A DNA stretch of 64,000 nt from Stromatinia cepivora (taxonomy: Eukaryota > Ascomycota > Leotiomycetes > Helotiales > Sclerotiniaceae), in assembly GCA_014898415.1 (NCBI GenBank), contig RCTD01000024.1, forward strand, positions 124,001-188,000, read 5' to 3'. Position numbers and translations under genes: made by a program. The notes beneath the pieces are model-generated. The model saw only the letters and a list, made by a program, of their open reading frames with translations. It had not been told where the DNA came from and searched no databases. Positions 9,819-23,444 of this stretch are shown one piece after another; position 1 is the first letter of the stretch; every line of letters starts with the position of its first letter.

Positions 9819-12800
9819 TTGTTAATTCGCAATTCAGAAGGTATAAAGGGCAAAGATTATGGGAAGAATTTCAAGAGTGGTATGAAGATTGGATGGATGC
9901 TATATTCAAAATCGTATATTGCGAAGCTTTCAAATTCATACAAATTCAATTCATTTTGTATGGCTTTCAGATCCGATAAACAAAAGGGAGTAATAGCTAT
10001 ATAAAAGTATTTACTAAATTTATCTCGAAAAATAAATTAGACGAATGTATAAAAGAAGTTCAAGAAAAAGCAGATCGATTGAAAGAAGAATATGCAGATA
10101 TATACGAAATTATTGTATCGAAGAAATCGATCAAAATTCAAGCTTCACCTACACCAGAGCTTTCTGAGCAAATACGATAAAATAAACAATAGTAACGAAA
10201 TCAAAGCCAATTCTTTTTTGATCTTACAATATTAGATCGTATAATAAGGCAGAATATATTTTATATAATATACAAATGAAACTTTCTTCCAGATCTTATG
10301 AAAGTATATAATAACAATAAATTCAAATATAGCAATAGGGAGTACGATTTTCTGAATAAGAAACTATAGATATTCTATAAACTTTATAGCAAAATCGGAA
10401 TTCATCCAAATAAATATAAAATAATGTTTTCGATAATATTTCAAAACTCTATATTATTATTTTATTTCAATAAAATTAATAATAGAAAATTGAAATTCGA
10501 AGAAATGATTATATTTACGAAAACGTATTTTGAAATAGAAAAAAGACACCAGAAATATCTCACCGAATGGTATAATACGATATTTCCATAGATTATACAA
10601 AAGTACCCTAACAAATCATTTTCAGAACAATTGAAAAAGCTTTTTGATACACTTTGTACACTATAATATGGATTGATAAATTCATATCAATCAAAATTGA
10701 TATTAAAAGATCAGATTATAAATACTTATCGCGATATCCCTGAATACAATCTCGTTTTGTTATATCCTATTATAACATATAAAGGCCTTTATATTGACCT
10801 TCGAAATACTATTAATCAAATTGAAAGAATATAATTAATAAATACCTATATCGCAGATTCGATAATTAATAATCTACCAGGTATAGAAATATATTGGATG
10901 GATCATATATATAATGATCGAGGTTCATATAGAAATCGAGGATAATATAAAACTCGATCAAAAAGCAAATTCATTTTTTTTCGCTTATATTCATCAGTAA
11001 ATTCATTAAAAAGACCTCAATACTTTCAAATATCATTATATATATCAATTCAGAAATGCTTTGTATACAAGCAACTAAAATACTGATCAACAAATTATAC
11101 AAAAAGAAACAGAAGATGAAATTTAATCAATATATAATAAAACAAAAAATGGATAAAGAAATATTCAAGCAATATCTTTTGAAATATAAAAGTGTATTCG
11201 AATTGCAATACAAAAAGGACGAAATATCAAAAGAAGATGATATTTTCGAATATCCCCAAATTGAATCTTCAAACAATCAAATAATTCAATTTGAGATATA
11301 TTTTACTGAAATAGGTTTTATTAATGGAATATATATTGCAGAACTATTAGGGAGATAATCATTGATATATATATACTTATAAAATGATTAATTCAATTAA
11401 TTATACGAAAAGTACAAAAAAAGCGATAATTCAAATGAAGTTTTCCAATTTCAAGATCGATATTCAGTAAACGCATTTCAAGGTATCATTCCAGATACAG
11501 GTGTATCAGGAATATCAATAGTAGGGGAATTTCAGGTGCAGGTATTAAAAAAAGAGAAAGGTATTTTATATATGAAAGATACTGAGTATAATATCAAATT
11601 CGGAAAAGGAACTGTATAATTATAAGAAGATATTATTATCCAAATATCAATTAAAATTATTATGTTTTTCATTGTATTAACAAATACCCCATTTCTTATG
11701 TGTATATAAGATATAAATCGCTTATATATTATATTCGATAATATATTAAATGTATTAAAGTAAGGTGATAAGATTATTTCTATTATATAAAAATGGGGAT
11801 ACTTTTTTATACTTTTCGATTAAATAAAAAAGATGGTGATATATTATCATTTGATAGAAATTGAACTTCAATAAATATATCGAAAATTCAAGTATCCCTT
11901 TGTACAAAAACTCATCAATATATTCAATTATACAGAGTATATAGATATTGATTTTCAGATAATCGAGAAACTCAACAAAGTATATAAACATTATCAGTTT
12001 TATATAAAATCCTCAGGACATTTCAAATTTATAATAAAAGATGATATCGAATTCAATTATTCAATCATTCTGGATATATTCTATATTGAAGGAAAACCTG
12101 TTCTTTATATTATCGATGAAGTTATTGTATACAATACTGCTGCGTTTGTACGAGATATAAGCATAAAGACAATTTGGAATACAATTCGGAAATACTGGAT
12201 CGATATATATCTTAGCCCATTAGATTATATATCTCACAATGTAAATATGAATTTTATATCGACTGAATTTCAATAAAAAGCGAAAGTTCTTTAAATCGAT
12301 ATTTACGAAATCTTTGTAAAAGTTTACAATACAATTAGTAAAGTCGAAAGATTTTATGTATCTATATAACGATTGTATAAAATATTCAAGAAAGAATTAA
12401 AAGATAAGAACCTTAAAAAAGAAGCTATTTTACAAATGATAATCAAAATAATGAATAATATTATAAAACTAAACGACTTCATCCCAATTCTTCTTGTATA
12501 TAAAGTATATCCCCGAATAACTTTGTATAATTCATTTTCCTAATCAATTATAAAACGAATATAGATATATCAATAGATAATAAAAAAGATTTGAGAAATT
12601 CAAACAAAATATACAATATAAGATTCACTTAATACTAGAAATAGTCTAGATATATATAAGATATTAAAACTATCTTTGAATTCATTAATACGAATATAGA
12701 AAGAAAAAAAAGGATAAACAAAATTCTACAGATTAATTGCAATTACAAATCAAAACTGTACAATCGATCTCCTTTATAATTCTATAGAATTTCGTACAAT

Positions 12801-14440
12801 AATCGTTAAATCATTTTATAAGAATATATACGAAGAATTATTCCCAATAGAAAATTTACTTTCGATGATTTTCCCAAACACAGAAAATCCATTACTTCCA
12901 GAGAACCCATCATTCTCAATAACCCCTCCTATTCCTTTAAATCAAAATCAAAAAATAAACAAATCTGAAAGAAAATATATACGATCTAATATTAAGAAAG
13001 AAAAAATAACCAATCCTATATTTCATATATTAATACAAATCGAAATCCCTAGAATATTATTTCTATAAAAGGTACAAAAAACAAATAATGAATATAATCA
13101 ACTAATTACTGCAATCCAAAATAATCAAGATCTATTAGAAATATTCATTATAAAGAAGAAACAAAAAATATTGGATCTTGCAATTAATCTTTATACAAAA
13201 GGAATCATCACAATTAAAGGATAACCATTTGAAACTTTGCAAATACAAAAGATCGATAATTTAATTACAAAAGATATTTTCGAATTCATCAAATATAATT
13301 TTTTTATATATACCAGGAGATTATTCAATTCATATTTTATAAATGAAGTTAAAGAATATATAACAAATTCCCTGTATGAAAAATTATGCTTGATTATTCA
13401 AGTATATAATGATTCTGGAAAAGAAATAATATTGATATAAGCACCTATAATTCAAAGATCAAGCCAAAGAATCATTATAGCTCTAACTTCAATATTAGAA
13501 TCAATAGGTATTAAGCTTATAATACGAAATATCATGCAGGCGTATATACAATCAAAAACACCTTTGAATTATATTGTATTAACAAATTTATCAAAAGAAC
13601 TTCAAAGTAAATATACAAAAGATACAATTATAATAATCAAAAAGCTATTATATAGTATCATAGAAACAGGAATACATTAATGAGCAATCTATTGGAAATA
13701 TTATCAAAAAAGATTGAATATAATCATGTCGTTATATGACCCCTGTTTGCTAATCTCGGATTCAAAGAATATACAATTCGGAATTGTAGGAATGTAAACA
13801 AATAATACCCTTATTCTTGCAGATAAACAATTCCTAAAACTAGAAAACAAAGAATTGATTAATACAAATATCAAAGTTAAACCAAAAGAACATCTCATAA
13901 ATAATATTCTACTAATATTCAATAAATATACAATACAATATACAAAAAACAATCTTATACTTATATAAAAAGATTAAAAAAAGAAAATCGGAAAAATTAA
14001 TAATTCAAAGTAATATCGGGAATAAAGAACTAGAAAGGTATATATTGCTACAATTTATCAATCAGAAGTATCGTACAATCTATCAACCATTGTATAATAT
14101 TAAGATCTATTAAATAAAAACATTAAATTGCTTAATAAAAGACTAGATTAACAAATGAAAAACCTTAATCAAAATCTTCATTTCATTTCCCTTGAAAAAG
14201 ATTATATAAAATTATTCGTTTTTGTTAATGGATCCTTTACCAATAATAAGAATTTGAACAATCAAATAGGATTCATCATTTTATTTGCAAATAAAAATAT
14301 ATCAAACGAAAATATCTTTAAGATAAAAAGCAATATCATTTATTATAATAGTACAAAAAGCAAGAGAGTTATATGTAATATATTAGTATCCGAGATATAT
14401 AGAATGATAATAGGAGTAGATATCGGTCTTATAATATAAT
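9819..14440 (+). pseudogene. Copia A gag-pol remnants (PR, INT, RT, RNase H)
   Basis: The frame is broken many times, but family motifs remain. The aspartic protease reads GIIPDTGVSGIS, with the DTG codons at 11494-11502, followed by FGKG at about 11600. The integrase core lies at about 12020-12275 (YIEGKPVLYIIDE, then KTIWNTIRKYWIDIYL). The reverse transcriptase lies at about 13450-13680 (QRIIIALTSI, MQAYIQSKTPL). RNase H lies at 14155-14440 (FVFVNGSFTNNKN, then KSKRVICNILVSEIY). Protease-integrase-RT is the Ty1/copia order. Most internal stops are TAA where relatives would have CAA. Not functional. Confidence 0.85.
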
Positions 14441-15842
14441 CTATTTTACAAATTATTATTTCACAATTCAATATTCTTGATATCTTAATTATTATATGTA
14501 TTGATTTATATTCATTATACAAATGCTTTGTTAAACTAGATACAACAAAAGAGAAAAGATTGATGATCGATATCATAGTATTTCAGCAATCATATAAACA
14601 AAGAGAATTAATAGAAATAAGATGAATCAATGGATTCGATAATATTATTGATACAATAATAAAAACTAATCCTAATAATAATTTAGAAAAGTTTATTAAT
14701 ATAAATACTCTTGAAGTATGTATAAAGGGATAGATAAAATAAGAAATTTGTATAAAGATCGATTAGACTTTTATATGAATCAAAATTGATATAAGGATAC
14801 AGTATTAATCATTTTTATGTTTTATATTTTATTTTCAAAAATTATAAAAAGAAAACTTTTTATTCTGATTTCATTTTCTAAATCAAAAGATAAAAATATT
14901 TAGATATTATATGAATCAATCAATAACGAGAGGTTCCTTTGCAGAACCAGAATTAAGTAAAAAAGGCTTCTTTGTTGAAAGAAAAGGAATGGAATTCTGA
15001 TCGAGAGAAGTATGAAAAGGAGAAGATAGATTAGATTGGCTGGTAGGATCAGTATGCGGATGATCTGAATATATATAATAAATCCTATAATTGTGTTATT
15101 TATAATTCCTATAATTGTTCCCGAAATACTTCTTTATACAATAGCATTTAAGGAAAAGAATCAGTCTTTGATGATAATATTCTTTATAAGATTCTTCAAC
15201 CAAAATATTCTGATTTTGTATCAAAAGATTATTGATATATAAAACATATATTAATTATATTTGAATAAGTGTAATACAATTTCGTACAAATGGAATAGGA
15301 TATCCCGATATGGCCAGAATAGTGAATTGAAAAGCGTTGTAATAATAAAAAGCAAGCTCCCTATTATCGATTGGGAGAATAAGATTTTGATTCGGTTGGA
15401 CCAAAGTATTCGCAGTATTGTACAATTGAAGAGTTCTATTATACAAAGAATCAGTATATTATGAATAATATAAATTTTATAGCAAATATGGAATAAGATT
15501 TCAATGTAATCAATTACCCCGTAACCGATATGAAATATACATTTTCGGGAATTCGGCAAATACGATCTTTAGTAGGCCTATAACCGTCAATACGATTCCG
15601 AAATCAGAAATATCGGCCGAATCGATCGAGAAATATATACAGAATGAAAAACTTCTATTTTGATGAAATTGAAGGATGTAAATATTGGGTGTTTGATTGA
15701 TTTGGGGAAAGAATTTATTATGCTTGTTTGAATAGAAAATGGGTATAAAGATCGAATTAAGTGATTAGATAGTTATCTGTATTCCAATAATCAATCTGAT
15801 TCATATATATAATATTTTATACGAAAAAGAAAATTAAGCCTA

Positions 15843-16028
15843 TATTGGAATATATAACTAACGAAACACATAATATTATTATATATTTCCCCTATATTGT
15901 AAATAGGATAACAGCGTCTATATAGATTAATAGAACCCCGTTATACAAAGGGGTTAGACAGAATAATAGAACCATCTTTACCCTATATGCGTTTTGTGTA
16001 TACACCCCCTTACGAAGTCTGTCCAACA
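15843..16028 (+). repeat. 3' LTR of copia A
   Basis: 186 bases, same length as the 5' LTR; its start is RIP-altered (TATTGGAA) and its end is intact (TGTCCAACA). Confidence 0.9.
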
Positions 16029-16033
16029 ATTAT

Positions 16034-16941
16034 ATATATATAAATTAGAAGATTATATTTTAATAATCTATTAATTTAATTTTCAGATTTAAAACCAAAG
16101 GATATTAAAGATATTGAAAAAATATTAAAGATTATATTAATAAATATAAATAAAATAAATCTTTATTTATAATTTATATAAATTTATAAATAACAAATTT
16201 GGAAAAGAAAATAAATTGAATAATAAAAAATAAAAAAAGCCTGAACAACAATTATTGAAATTATTCAACTATACTATTTACAAAATCTCCGAATTAATAT
16301 TAAAAATTATTAAAATAAATAATCTATATAGAAATAAATTTATTAAATCTATATTTATATTCAGAATACTTCTAAAATAAATTAATAAAAGAATATACAA
16401 AGATTTTAAATATCTAATAAAATCTGGAATAATATTATTATAAAATATAAAATTTAAATTTTATAGAAAAATAAATCAATTAAATTATCAAAAAGATATA
16501 TTTTGTATTTAAAGATAAATATATTATTAAAGAACAAATAGATAGTATTTTGAATATTATTAAAATAGTAAATCTCAAAACTATTATAATAAATTATAAT
16601 AATAATTTTGTTATCATTAAAATAAAAAAATAGAATTTCTTGAAAGGATTTATTAATAATCTTTCATTTGATAATAATAATGAAATTGATATTTTATAGG
16701 ATTTTATTCGAATTGATAAATTCATTACAAAAATAATACAAAAAATATTTCTAATTCAAAATCCTTATAATCATATTAAAAAATCATTTACTTCTTTAAT
16801 AATATCCATTTCTATCTTTTCATTACTAATTTCTTTTAATAGAAAATACAATTTCAATTAAACCGAATTATTGATTATACATTTTCAAAACAAATAATAA
16901 TAATAAAAAAAGATTTCTAAAATTATTAATGATTTATTTAT
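16034..16941. other. AT-rich stretch without recognisable genes
   Basis: Extremely AT-rich. I found no domain, tRNA or repeat end in it. Probably very old RIP-eroded repeat. Confidence 0.5.
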
Positions 16942-17345
16942 TGTCACGGAAAGTCTTGCGATCCCCTGTATTCTACAAAGGATCAAGGGTATACTTTCCA
17001 ATTGAAGAATCTTCTAAATCCTATTAAATTCGATCGATAGATAATTCTAATATATTAATAAATAAAGATCTAATTTAATCGAGGAATTCATTGATTAAAT
17101 AATTATTCATTTGTTTTATATATATAATCTTTGATTTATATAATTAAAAATAAATTATTCAATTCTATTTATTCTATTAATTATATATACTATCTATTTT
17201 TCGATTTTTGAAAATGCTTTATAATTATATTATTCTATAATAGTTATAAGTTTGATAGTTTTTAATCTATATAATTTTTTATTTATTGTATTTTAATAAA
17301 TATCATTCTAAACACTTAAAAATATTGATTCAAATAAGTAATTAA
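16942..17345 (+). mobile_element. Copia B fragment B4: LTR plus start of the leader
   Basis: A 301-base LTR of family B (TGTCACGGAAAG at 16942 to TCTATAATA at 17242) is followed by GTTATAAGTTTGATAGT, the RIP-altered primer site, and about 100 bases matching the B1 leader before similarity is lost. The rest is missing or eroded. Confidence 0.75.
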
Positions 17346-17696
17346 TTAATTTTATAAAAATATATCTTTATATTAAAAGAATAATATTTTAATAATAATA
17401 TTTTAATAATAATACTTTAATAATAATATTTTAATAATATTAAAGAAATTTTATAATTTCTTTATATTCTTTATTAAAGAAATAATTAAATTATATTTTA
17501 AATAAAGAATTCTTTGTTTTTTTTAAAAAAAATAATATAATATTATTGTTAAAAATTTTAAAATTTCATATTGGAGTTAGTACTAATATAGATGATCGGC
17601 GATCTTAAAAATTCATTATGCAAATTGCGCAATTATAATAATATTCGAAATAAAGAATCTTTATTTTGAATAAAAATTATTGTAAAATTGGATTAT
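17346..17696. other. AT-rich, includes a 15-base tandem repeat
   Basis: Contains four to five TTTTAATAATAATAT-type units at about 17385-17440 and otherwise unreadable AT-rich DNA. It may be further B4 interior. No gene seen. Confidence 0.4.
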
Positions 17697-17987
17697 TATA
17701 AAAAAGGTAGATCGAGATACATGCGTCCCGATAGCACGCTGCAAAGGGCAATAGGAATTGGAATTGATCAGATTATATTGTAAAGACTTCAAATAGTAAA
17801 ACTAATAGATTTAAATAATGATTTGGATTATACACAAATAGTATATAAAAAAATTAATAGAAAAACGATTGATTTCTTTAAAAAAAGAAAAGCAAAACCC
17901 TCTCTTATATCTAATTACGAAGAGTCATATAATTATATGACTATGAACTAGCTATACATTATGCCTTGATATCCCAACTTTCTCACA
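17697..17987 (-). repeat. Solo LTR-C copy 2
   Basis: 291 bases matching 8171-8462; starts TATAAAAAAGG (RIP form) and ends TTTCTCACA. No target duplication found. Confidence 0.7.
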
Positions 17988-18001
17988 ATATAACTAGAGC
18001 A

Positions 18002-18089
18002 CTTTCAGAGATCGAGAAATAGATGATATAATTAAATAGAGTTGATTAATTTACTTTTAATTATAATGATCGAAGATTATATATATAAA
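18002..18089 (-). repeat. Truncated LTR of family B (inverted)
   Basis: Starts inside the LTR at AGCACTTTCAG and runs to about 18089, directly before a full inverted LTR. It suggests one LTR inserted next to or into another. Confidence 0.55.
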
Positions 18090-18398
18090 TATCACGGGAT
18101 AATATGATTACAAAGCACTTTCAGGGATCGGGGAATAGATAATATATATAATTAGTAGAGTAAATTGAATTGAATGATTTGTCTTTAATTATATAAATTA
18201 AGAATTATATATATAGAACAAATGAGTGATTATTTAATTGATGAATACTTCGATTAAATTAGATCTTTAATTATTAATATATCAGAATCATTTATTAATC
18301 GAAAAAATTAATAAGATCTAGAAAAGCTTTTATTCTGATTGGAAAGTATACTCTTGATCTATTATAGAATATAGGGAATTGCAAGGCTTTCCGTAACA
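18090..18398 (-). repeat. Solo LTR of copia B (inverted)
   Basis: Exactly 309 bases, the standard length for this family here. On the + strand it runs from TATCACGGGAT to GGCTTTCCGTAACA. No convincing target duplication was found. Confidence 0.75.
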
Positions 18399-20990
18399 AG
18401 AAACTAAATAGATTATTATTTAATCGATGAATAACTTGATTAAATTAAATTAAATAATATTATATTATAATTATTTTATTAATCGAATAAATCAATGAAA
18501 TATAAAAGTATATAGAATAATAAGAAAAAAATATAAAATCTATAATCAATAGAATTATATAGATTACGACTTTTTTCGTAATATAATATTATATCGAATT
18601 CTAATTTTATAGAATTAATTAATATAAGGAATATAGAATTTGAGTTTATTAATTGTTATCACGGGGCCAATAGGGCTTAAATTGATAATATGATATTCTA
18701 TATAGAATTAAAGAAGGATATAAGAGTATATTTAATTATATAATGATTTATAAATACTTTAGACATTTATATTAATTAAGAAGAGAATGAAACTATGATA
18801 ATATTTTTCTTTTTGAAATTTTGTTTGTTTTTAAATAGTTAATTATTTTTAAGAAGAGGTTTTTAAAATGTTATTATAATAATTTAAAGTGAAGTTTATT
18901 TATAATATTAATATATATTTATATGAAATTGTATTCTGAATATTTTTTAAAATAGTTTTAAAATTATTAGTCAAGTTTTTGATTAAATAAAATGGATTTT
19001 CTTTTATTTGAAAGAATATTATATAATTATTGTAAATAGTATTAATAATAATATTTTTATTTTAAAAAAAATTAGTAATTATATTAATAGATCTGGTTTT
19101 TTTTGAATATATTTAATAATATTCGATTAAGATTTTTTTATGTTTTTTCTTCAAATTTGTTATAGATTGTTAAATAAATATATAATATTTTTATTTGATT
19201 AAAAAATAATATTTATTTTCATTAAAATTATTAAATATATTTTTGAAGATTTATTTTTGTATTAATGCTACTTTTTTTGAATATTTTGTTTTAGATTATT
19301 ATCGTTTTGAATTTGTTAATAATCTTTTATTTTTGAAATATAAATTATATCTAAATTGATATTAATAGAGAATAATAAAAAATAGAAAAGATTTGAAAAT
19401 TTTTAAATAATTAGATTTAATATATATATAAATATATCTTTATAATCTTATATAAATTAATTAATTTATTATTGAATTTTTTTATTTTGTAATTTTTTTT
19501 TATATTCTTTATATTAATATATATTTTATATTTTATAATATATTATAGTTAATCGGATTATCAATAATTTGTATATTCTTTATAATCCATTATAGTCTAT
19601 TTAGTAAATATATATAATTGTTTTAAGATTTATTTTATTCGATTTATTATTTTAATTTTTTTGAAGAATTTATATTTCTAGATTATTGTTATATTTAAAA
19701 GACAAAATTTATTTGATTTTATATTTATATAAAAATTGAAATTATAATTTATAAAGAATGAAAAATAATTAATAATTTTTGAAATTATATTATTAAATAT
19801 AAATTTAATTAACAAAAACTATTTTATTTGATTGTTTTAATAAAAGTTTATAAAGATTTGAAGATATTATTTTAGAATTGAATTGATTCATTTTAATTAT
19901 TTATTAATTTGTAAATAAAAGATTAATAAATATTTCAAAAAGATTTTTAATCTTTTAAAAAGTTGTATTCAAAATCTTGAAATGAATTATATATTTTGAT
20001 TAGGGATAATATTGTTGGATAAATTATAAAATATATATATTTGATTAATAAGTATATTAATCAATTTTTTTATAATCAAAGATTTTATTTTTATAAAGTA
20101 TTTTATTTTTATAATTTTATATATAAAATCAAAGTATTTATAATTTGATAATAATATAATATAATCAATTAAAATATTAGATCAGATTCGGAAAGGAATT
20201 AATAAAAGTTTTGGGAATTTTAAAGAAATAGATTTCGATAATTTTATTTGAATATAAAATTTATATATTTATATATAAGAATCAATTTTCTAATATATAT
20301 TTGATTATTAATAATTATAAAAGATAAAATCAATAATGCAGATATAATTTAGATATTTATTTAAATCGAATGAATAGATTTAATATATAATTTAAATTTT
20401 GAATTTATTGTTAAATAGAATTTAAAGTTTGTTTCCATAATAAATCTTTTTATTATAAATATAATAATTTTATATAATTATTTATAAAACTTTTTTAAAT
20501 TTCTTTAATTATTTAATAATAAATAAATCTTTAAATACAAAAACTGATTATTTTATTACATCGGATTTTATATAAATAATATTGATAATCTTATTGATCA
20601 ATTTATTTTCAAATAATATTATTAAATCTATAGGAATTAATAATATATAATTTATTAGCTTTTTATACAATTTTATATTGAATTTATTGAATAATAAAAT
20701 TATATACTTTTTGTTTTTTAAATATTTATTATTTAAATTAAATATATTAAAGCGATTTTTGTAATATCGATTTAAAATATTTGAATAGATTATTTTAGTT
20801 TTTAATTAATAAATAATACAAAAGTTATATTAAAATAAGAATTCTGATTATTGTATTTATTATTAAAATTAGGCTATGCGTCTTTAAAAATTTTGCCGAG
20901 TACAGATTTATAAAAGATTTTTCGAAAATCTATTCCATGATATGCCAGAAAATGTAGCTTAGCTGAGCAAAATAAATGTATACCCTAACC
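18399..20990. other. 2.6 kb AT-rich desert
   Basis: No coding frame, RNA gene or repeat end could be supported. TATCACGGGGCC at 18657 may be one more eroded family-B LTR end. From about 20890 composition returns to normal as the transporter 3' region begins. Confidence 0.5.
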
Positions 20991-21044
20991 CCTTTTCTAC
21001 CCAAAATAACTCAAGGGTATGTCCCATGCCATAATACTACACAT

Positions 21045-22553
21045 CTAATTCTCTCTAACAAACCTATAAAATACTCCACTTATAGCAACCAACAACCCAC
21101 CACAAACTAAAAACACACCTCTTCTATACTCCTCTCCTTCCCTTACCAACGCCAAACTAACCACCACAAAAATATTCAATGGGACCCTTAATGCACCATA
21201 AACCCTCGCTCTAACTCCATCCTCCACCCATTTTCCTTTCAAAGAACCCACACTAGGAAAATACATACCAACCATCGCTTCAAAAACACAGAATGCATAG
21301 AAAGTATAATGTTGATCATTAGTGAGAAGAGGAAATAATAAAGAGATAGAGGATATAGCGAAGACGATGGTTAGAAGGCGAGTTTGAGTGAGTGATTGGA
21401 AGGTTGAGGAGAGATGGGTGAATATTAGAGATCCAAGCATGACTGAAGACATGAAACTTGCGAATATCATGCCAAGGGGTAGTGGAGGTGAGGATGGAGA
21501 TGGTTGGGTGGAGTTTAGGAAGGGTGTCCAGAAGAAGACGAAGAGGTACATGCTACCTTCAAAGAAACAGGAGGCGAGGCCTAGGGTGAAAATGCGGGGG
21601 TTGGTGAAGATTAGACTGAGGACTGATGAGGTAGGAAGAGGCGCTTTCGGAGTGCGCGAGGGAGAGTTAGTGCTGGGTGAGGTGGATGAAGTTCTTGAGG
21701 CGCTGGAAGGTGACTTTTGGGTTGTGGTTGCGCTGTCACCGTAATTTTCGGTCTGTAGGAGATATTGTTAGCTATAGGCATGGTAGTGTCATAAAGTATG
21801 GAAGGATTCACCCAATATATGGTTATGATATATGCAGAAATACCCAAAAGACAAGCAGAAGCCATAAATGGCATTCTCCTATCATCCGTAATCTGAACCA
21901 ACCATTCACTAAACACGCCCGATAAAATAGCCATAACACTATTCAAAGTAGACATAACTCCAAAAAGACTATTTAAACTCATCCCGGCTTTTTGTATATT
22001 TCTCTTATGATATTCCGTAACCATCCAACTTTCAAAAGCGCTAAACATCAAGCTCGTGCTTGAACCTCCAAAGATTCGTCCAAGAAACAGAATCGGAGCG
22101 CTGGGAAAGAGAGTCGAGAAACAGGAAAGCGAATAGGTGAGGCAAAAAACGAGACATGCTGATTTGCGACCATATTTATCTGCAAATGAACCCACGAAGT
22201 ATCCAGATATGCCACCGGATAGAAACCCAGTTGTAAAGAGTAAAGCTACAATTTTCTCATCGAGTCCGAATTGATCTTTGTAGAGACTGTAAACGTAGGG
22301 TCCTATCTGCGCATTAGTAATAGTAGTTGCTTGAGAAGTATAAATTACCTTGAAGCCAATCTGATGCCATCACAAGACAGTAAACGGTAAGGAATAGTTT
22401 GATGAAGCGGCTTGCTTCTGCCTTTGCAAGAGGGGTAACAACATTCGTATTTCTCTTATCTTCTGCCGACTCTTCCTTCATATGATATTGTCGCCATGTA
22501 AGAAGAGCGCATGCTGATATTAATACCAGAAATGCACCATCATAGAAATTCAT
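21045..22553 (-). CDS. Molybdate-anion transporter (MFSD5/MOT2-type MFS protein)
   Basis: Members of this MFS family (algal MOT2, animal MFSD5) carry molybdate across membranes; the substrate here is inferred from family only. Three exons on the minus strand, 22349-22553, 21812-22302 and 21045-21752, join in phase to 1404 bases, 467 aa. Introns are 46 and 59 bases; the second has GCTAAC before CTACAG. The ATG at 22553 gives MNFYDGAFLVLISACALLTW, the first membrane helix. Family marks follow: ASDWLQGPYVYSLYKD (residues 63-78), MFS motif A GSFADKYGRK (106-115), GRIFGGSSTSLMFSAFESWM after it, and IYWTENYG (230-237) at the second splice, which confirms the join. A Ser/Thr/Pro-rich loop (about 238-265) divides the two six-helix halves. 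The frame is intact. It stands alone in an AT-rich region. Confidence 0.92.
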
Positions 22554-23020
22554 ATTGAAGAATTGTGAATTGAGGTATATTGATGGAGGGGTAATGCCAG
22601 CAGTTTCAACTCAACGTTGGATTCACGAAGAACAACGAAACAATAAGATTGTTGAAATAAATCAGTTGATAACTTTAGATGTTCATTGGAAATGGGATTT
22701 CAAGATAAAAAGAAAATGCCAGATACGAACTTACATTTATTACCTTGCATTTGAACATTGTCATTGGGCGCGTCTCAGCCTTTAAGTCTAAGGTTGATTT
22801 GAAGGAGCTTTGGCGCTGTATATATTTGCGGAATTCGGTACTTAGGGCCTGTTCGGATCGATTTTCAGAAATATTAGAAATGTTGAAGTAAATAAATTTA
22901 TTTGATTTAAGTTTTATTTAGTTTGGATATTTGGGGTAATAATTTTCATTGTGGTGGAAATAATATGGAAATACAAATGATGTTAAAATATTGAAATTTT
23001 TTTTCTTGATAAATATATTA
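22554..23020. other. Transporter upstream region
   Basis: Normal composition until 22845, presumably promoter and 5' untranslated region. At 22844 the motif TTAGGGCCTGTTCGGATCG marks the switch to AT-rich DNA, as upstream of PAN2. The target duplication of gypsy C (TATTA, 23016-23020) closes the stretch. Confidence 0.5.
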
Positions 23021-23444
23021 TGTTACGATCACGGATCTTACAGTAACCGATCGTATGCTTACGAGATACGATTCAAGCCAATTAGTATGGGATTTAGATT
23101 ATATAGGGATTAGAAGAATATATACTTTGTTATTATATAATTCCCATCGATCCCATTGACTTTAATCTAATAAGAACGATGGAAAGGATTCCTATCGATC
23201 TTATCGATTTAAATCTAATGAAAGCAATGGAATAAAGAATACGAAGATCTATATAGCTAAAAAGGATTCCCTTATTATAAAGTTTCGTATTCAAGATTAA
23301 TCATTTAGTATATTCTATTATTAGTTACGAGTAGTATATTATTATTATTATTATTATTTTAAATCCTTATTTAATATTTAATTATAAACCCACCCCGAAA
23401 ACCTAAAACATTTCCACGTAATCTAAACAATTACTCTTGTAACA
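23021..23444 (+). repeat. 5' LTR of gypsy C
   Basis: 424 bases; pairs with 31719-32139. Differences are almost all transitions, and an (ATT)n run differs in length. Confidence 0.9.

Larger units (their letters stand above)
9202..16028 (+). mobile_element. Ty1/copia element A, complete but RIP-mutated
   Basis: 186-base LTRs at 9202-9387 and 15843-16028 start T(G/A)TTGGAA and end TCTGT(C/T)CAA(C/T)A. ATTAT is duplicated at 9197-9201 and 16029-16033. The inside holds, in copia order, protease, integrase, reverse transcriptase and RNase H remnants, all on the + strand and full of stops. The LTR pair and duplication show one intact insertion later silenced by mutation. Confidence 0.92.

Noticed and set aside
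18399..20880. Possible hidden gene in the AT-rich desert
   Set aside because: Read in both directions, no domain motif or sustained frame was found. The T-rich side gives only chance Phe/Leu/Ile runs.
21388..21925. Plus-strand frames opposite the transporter
   Set aside because: They are mirror frames of transporter exons 2 and 3; the minus strand carries the family motifs.
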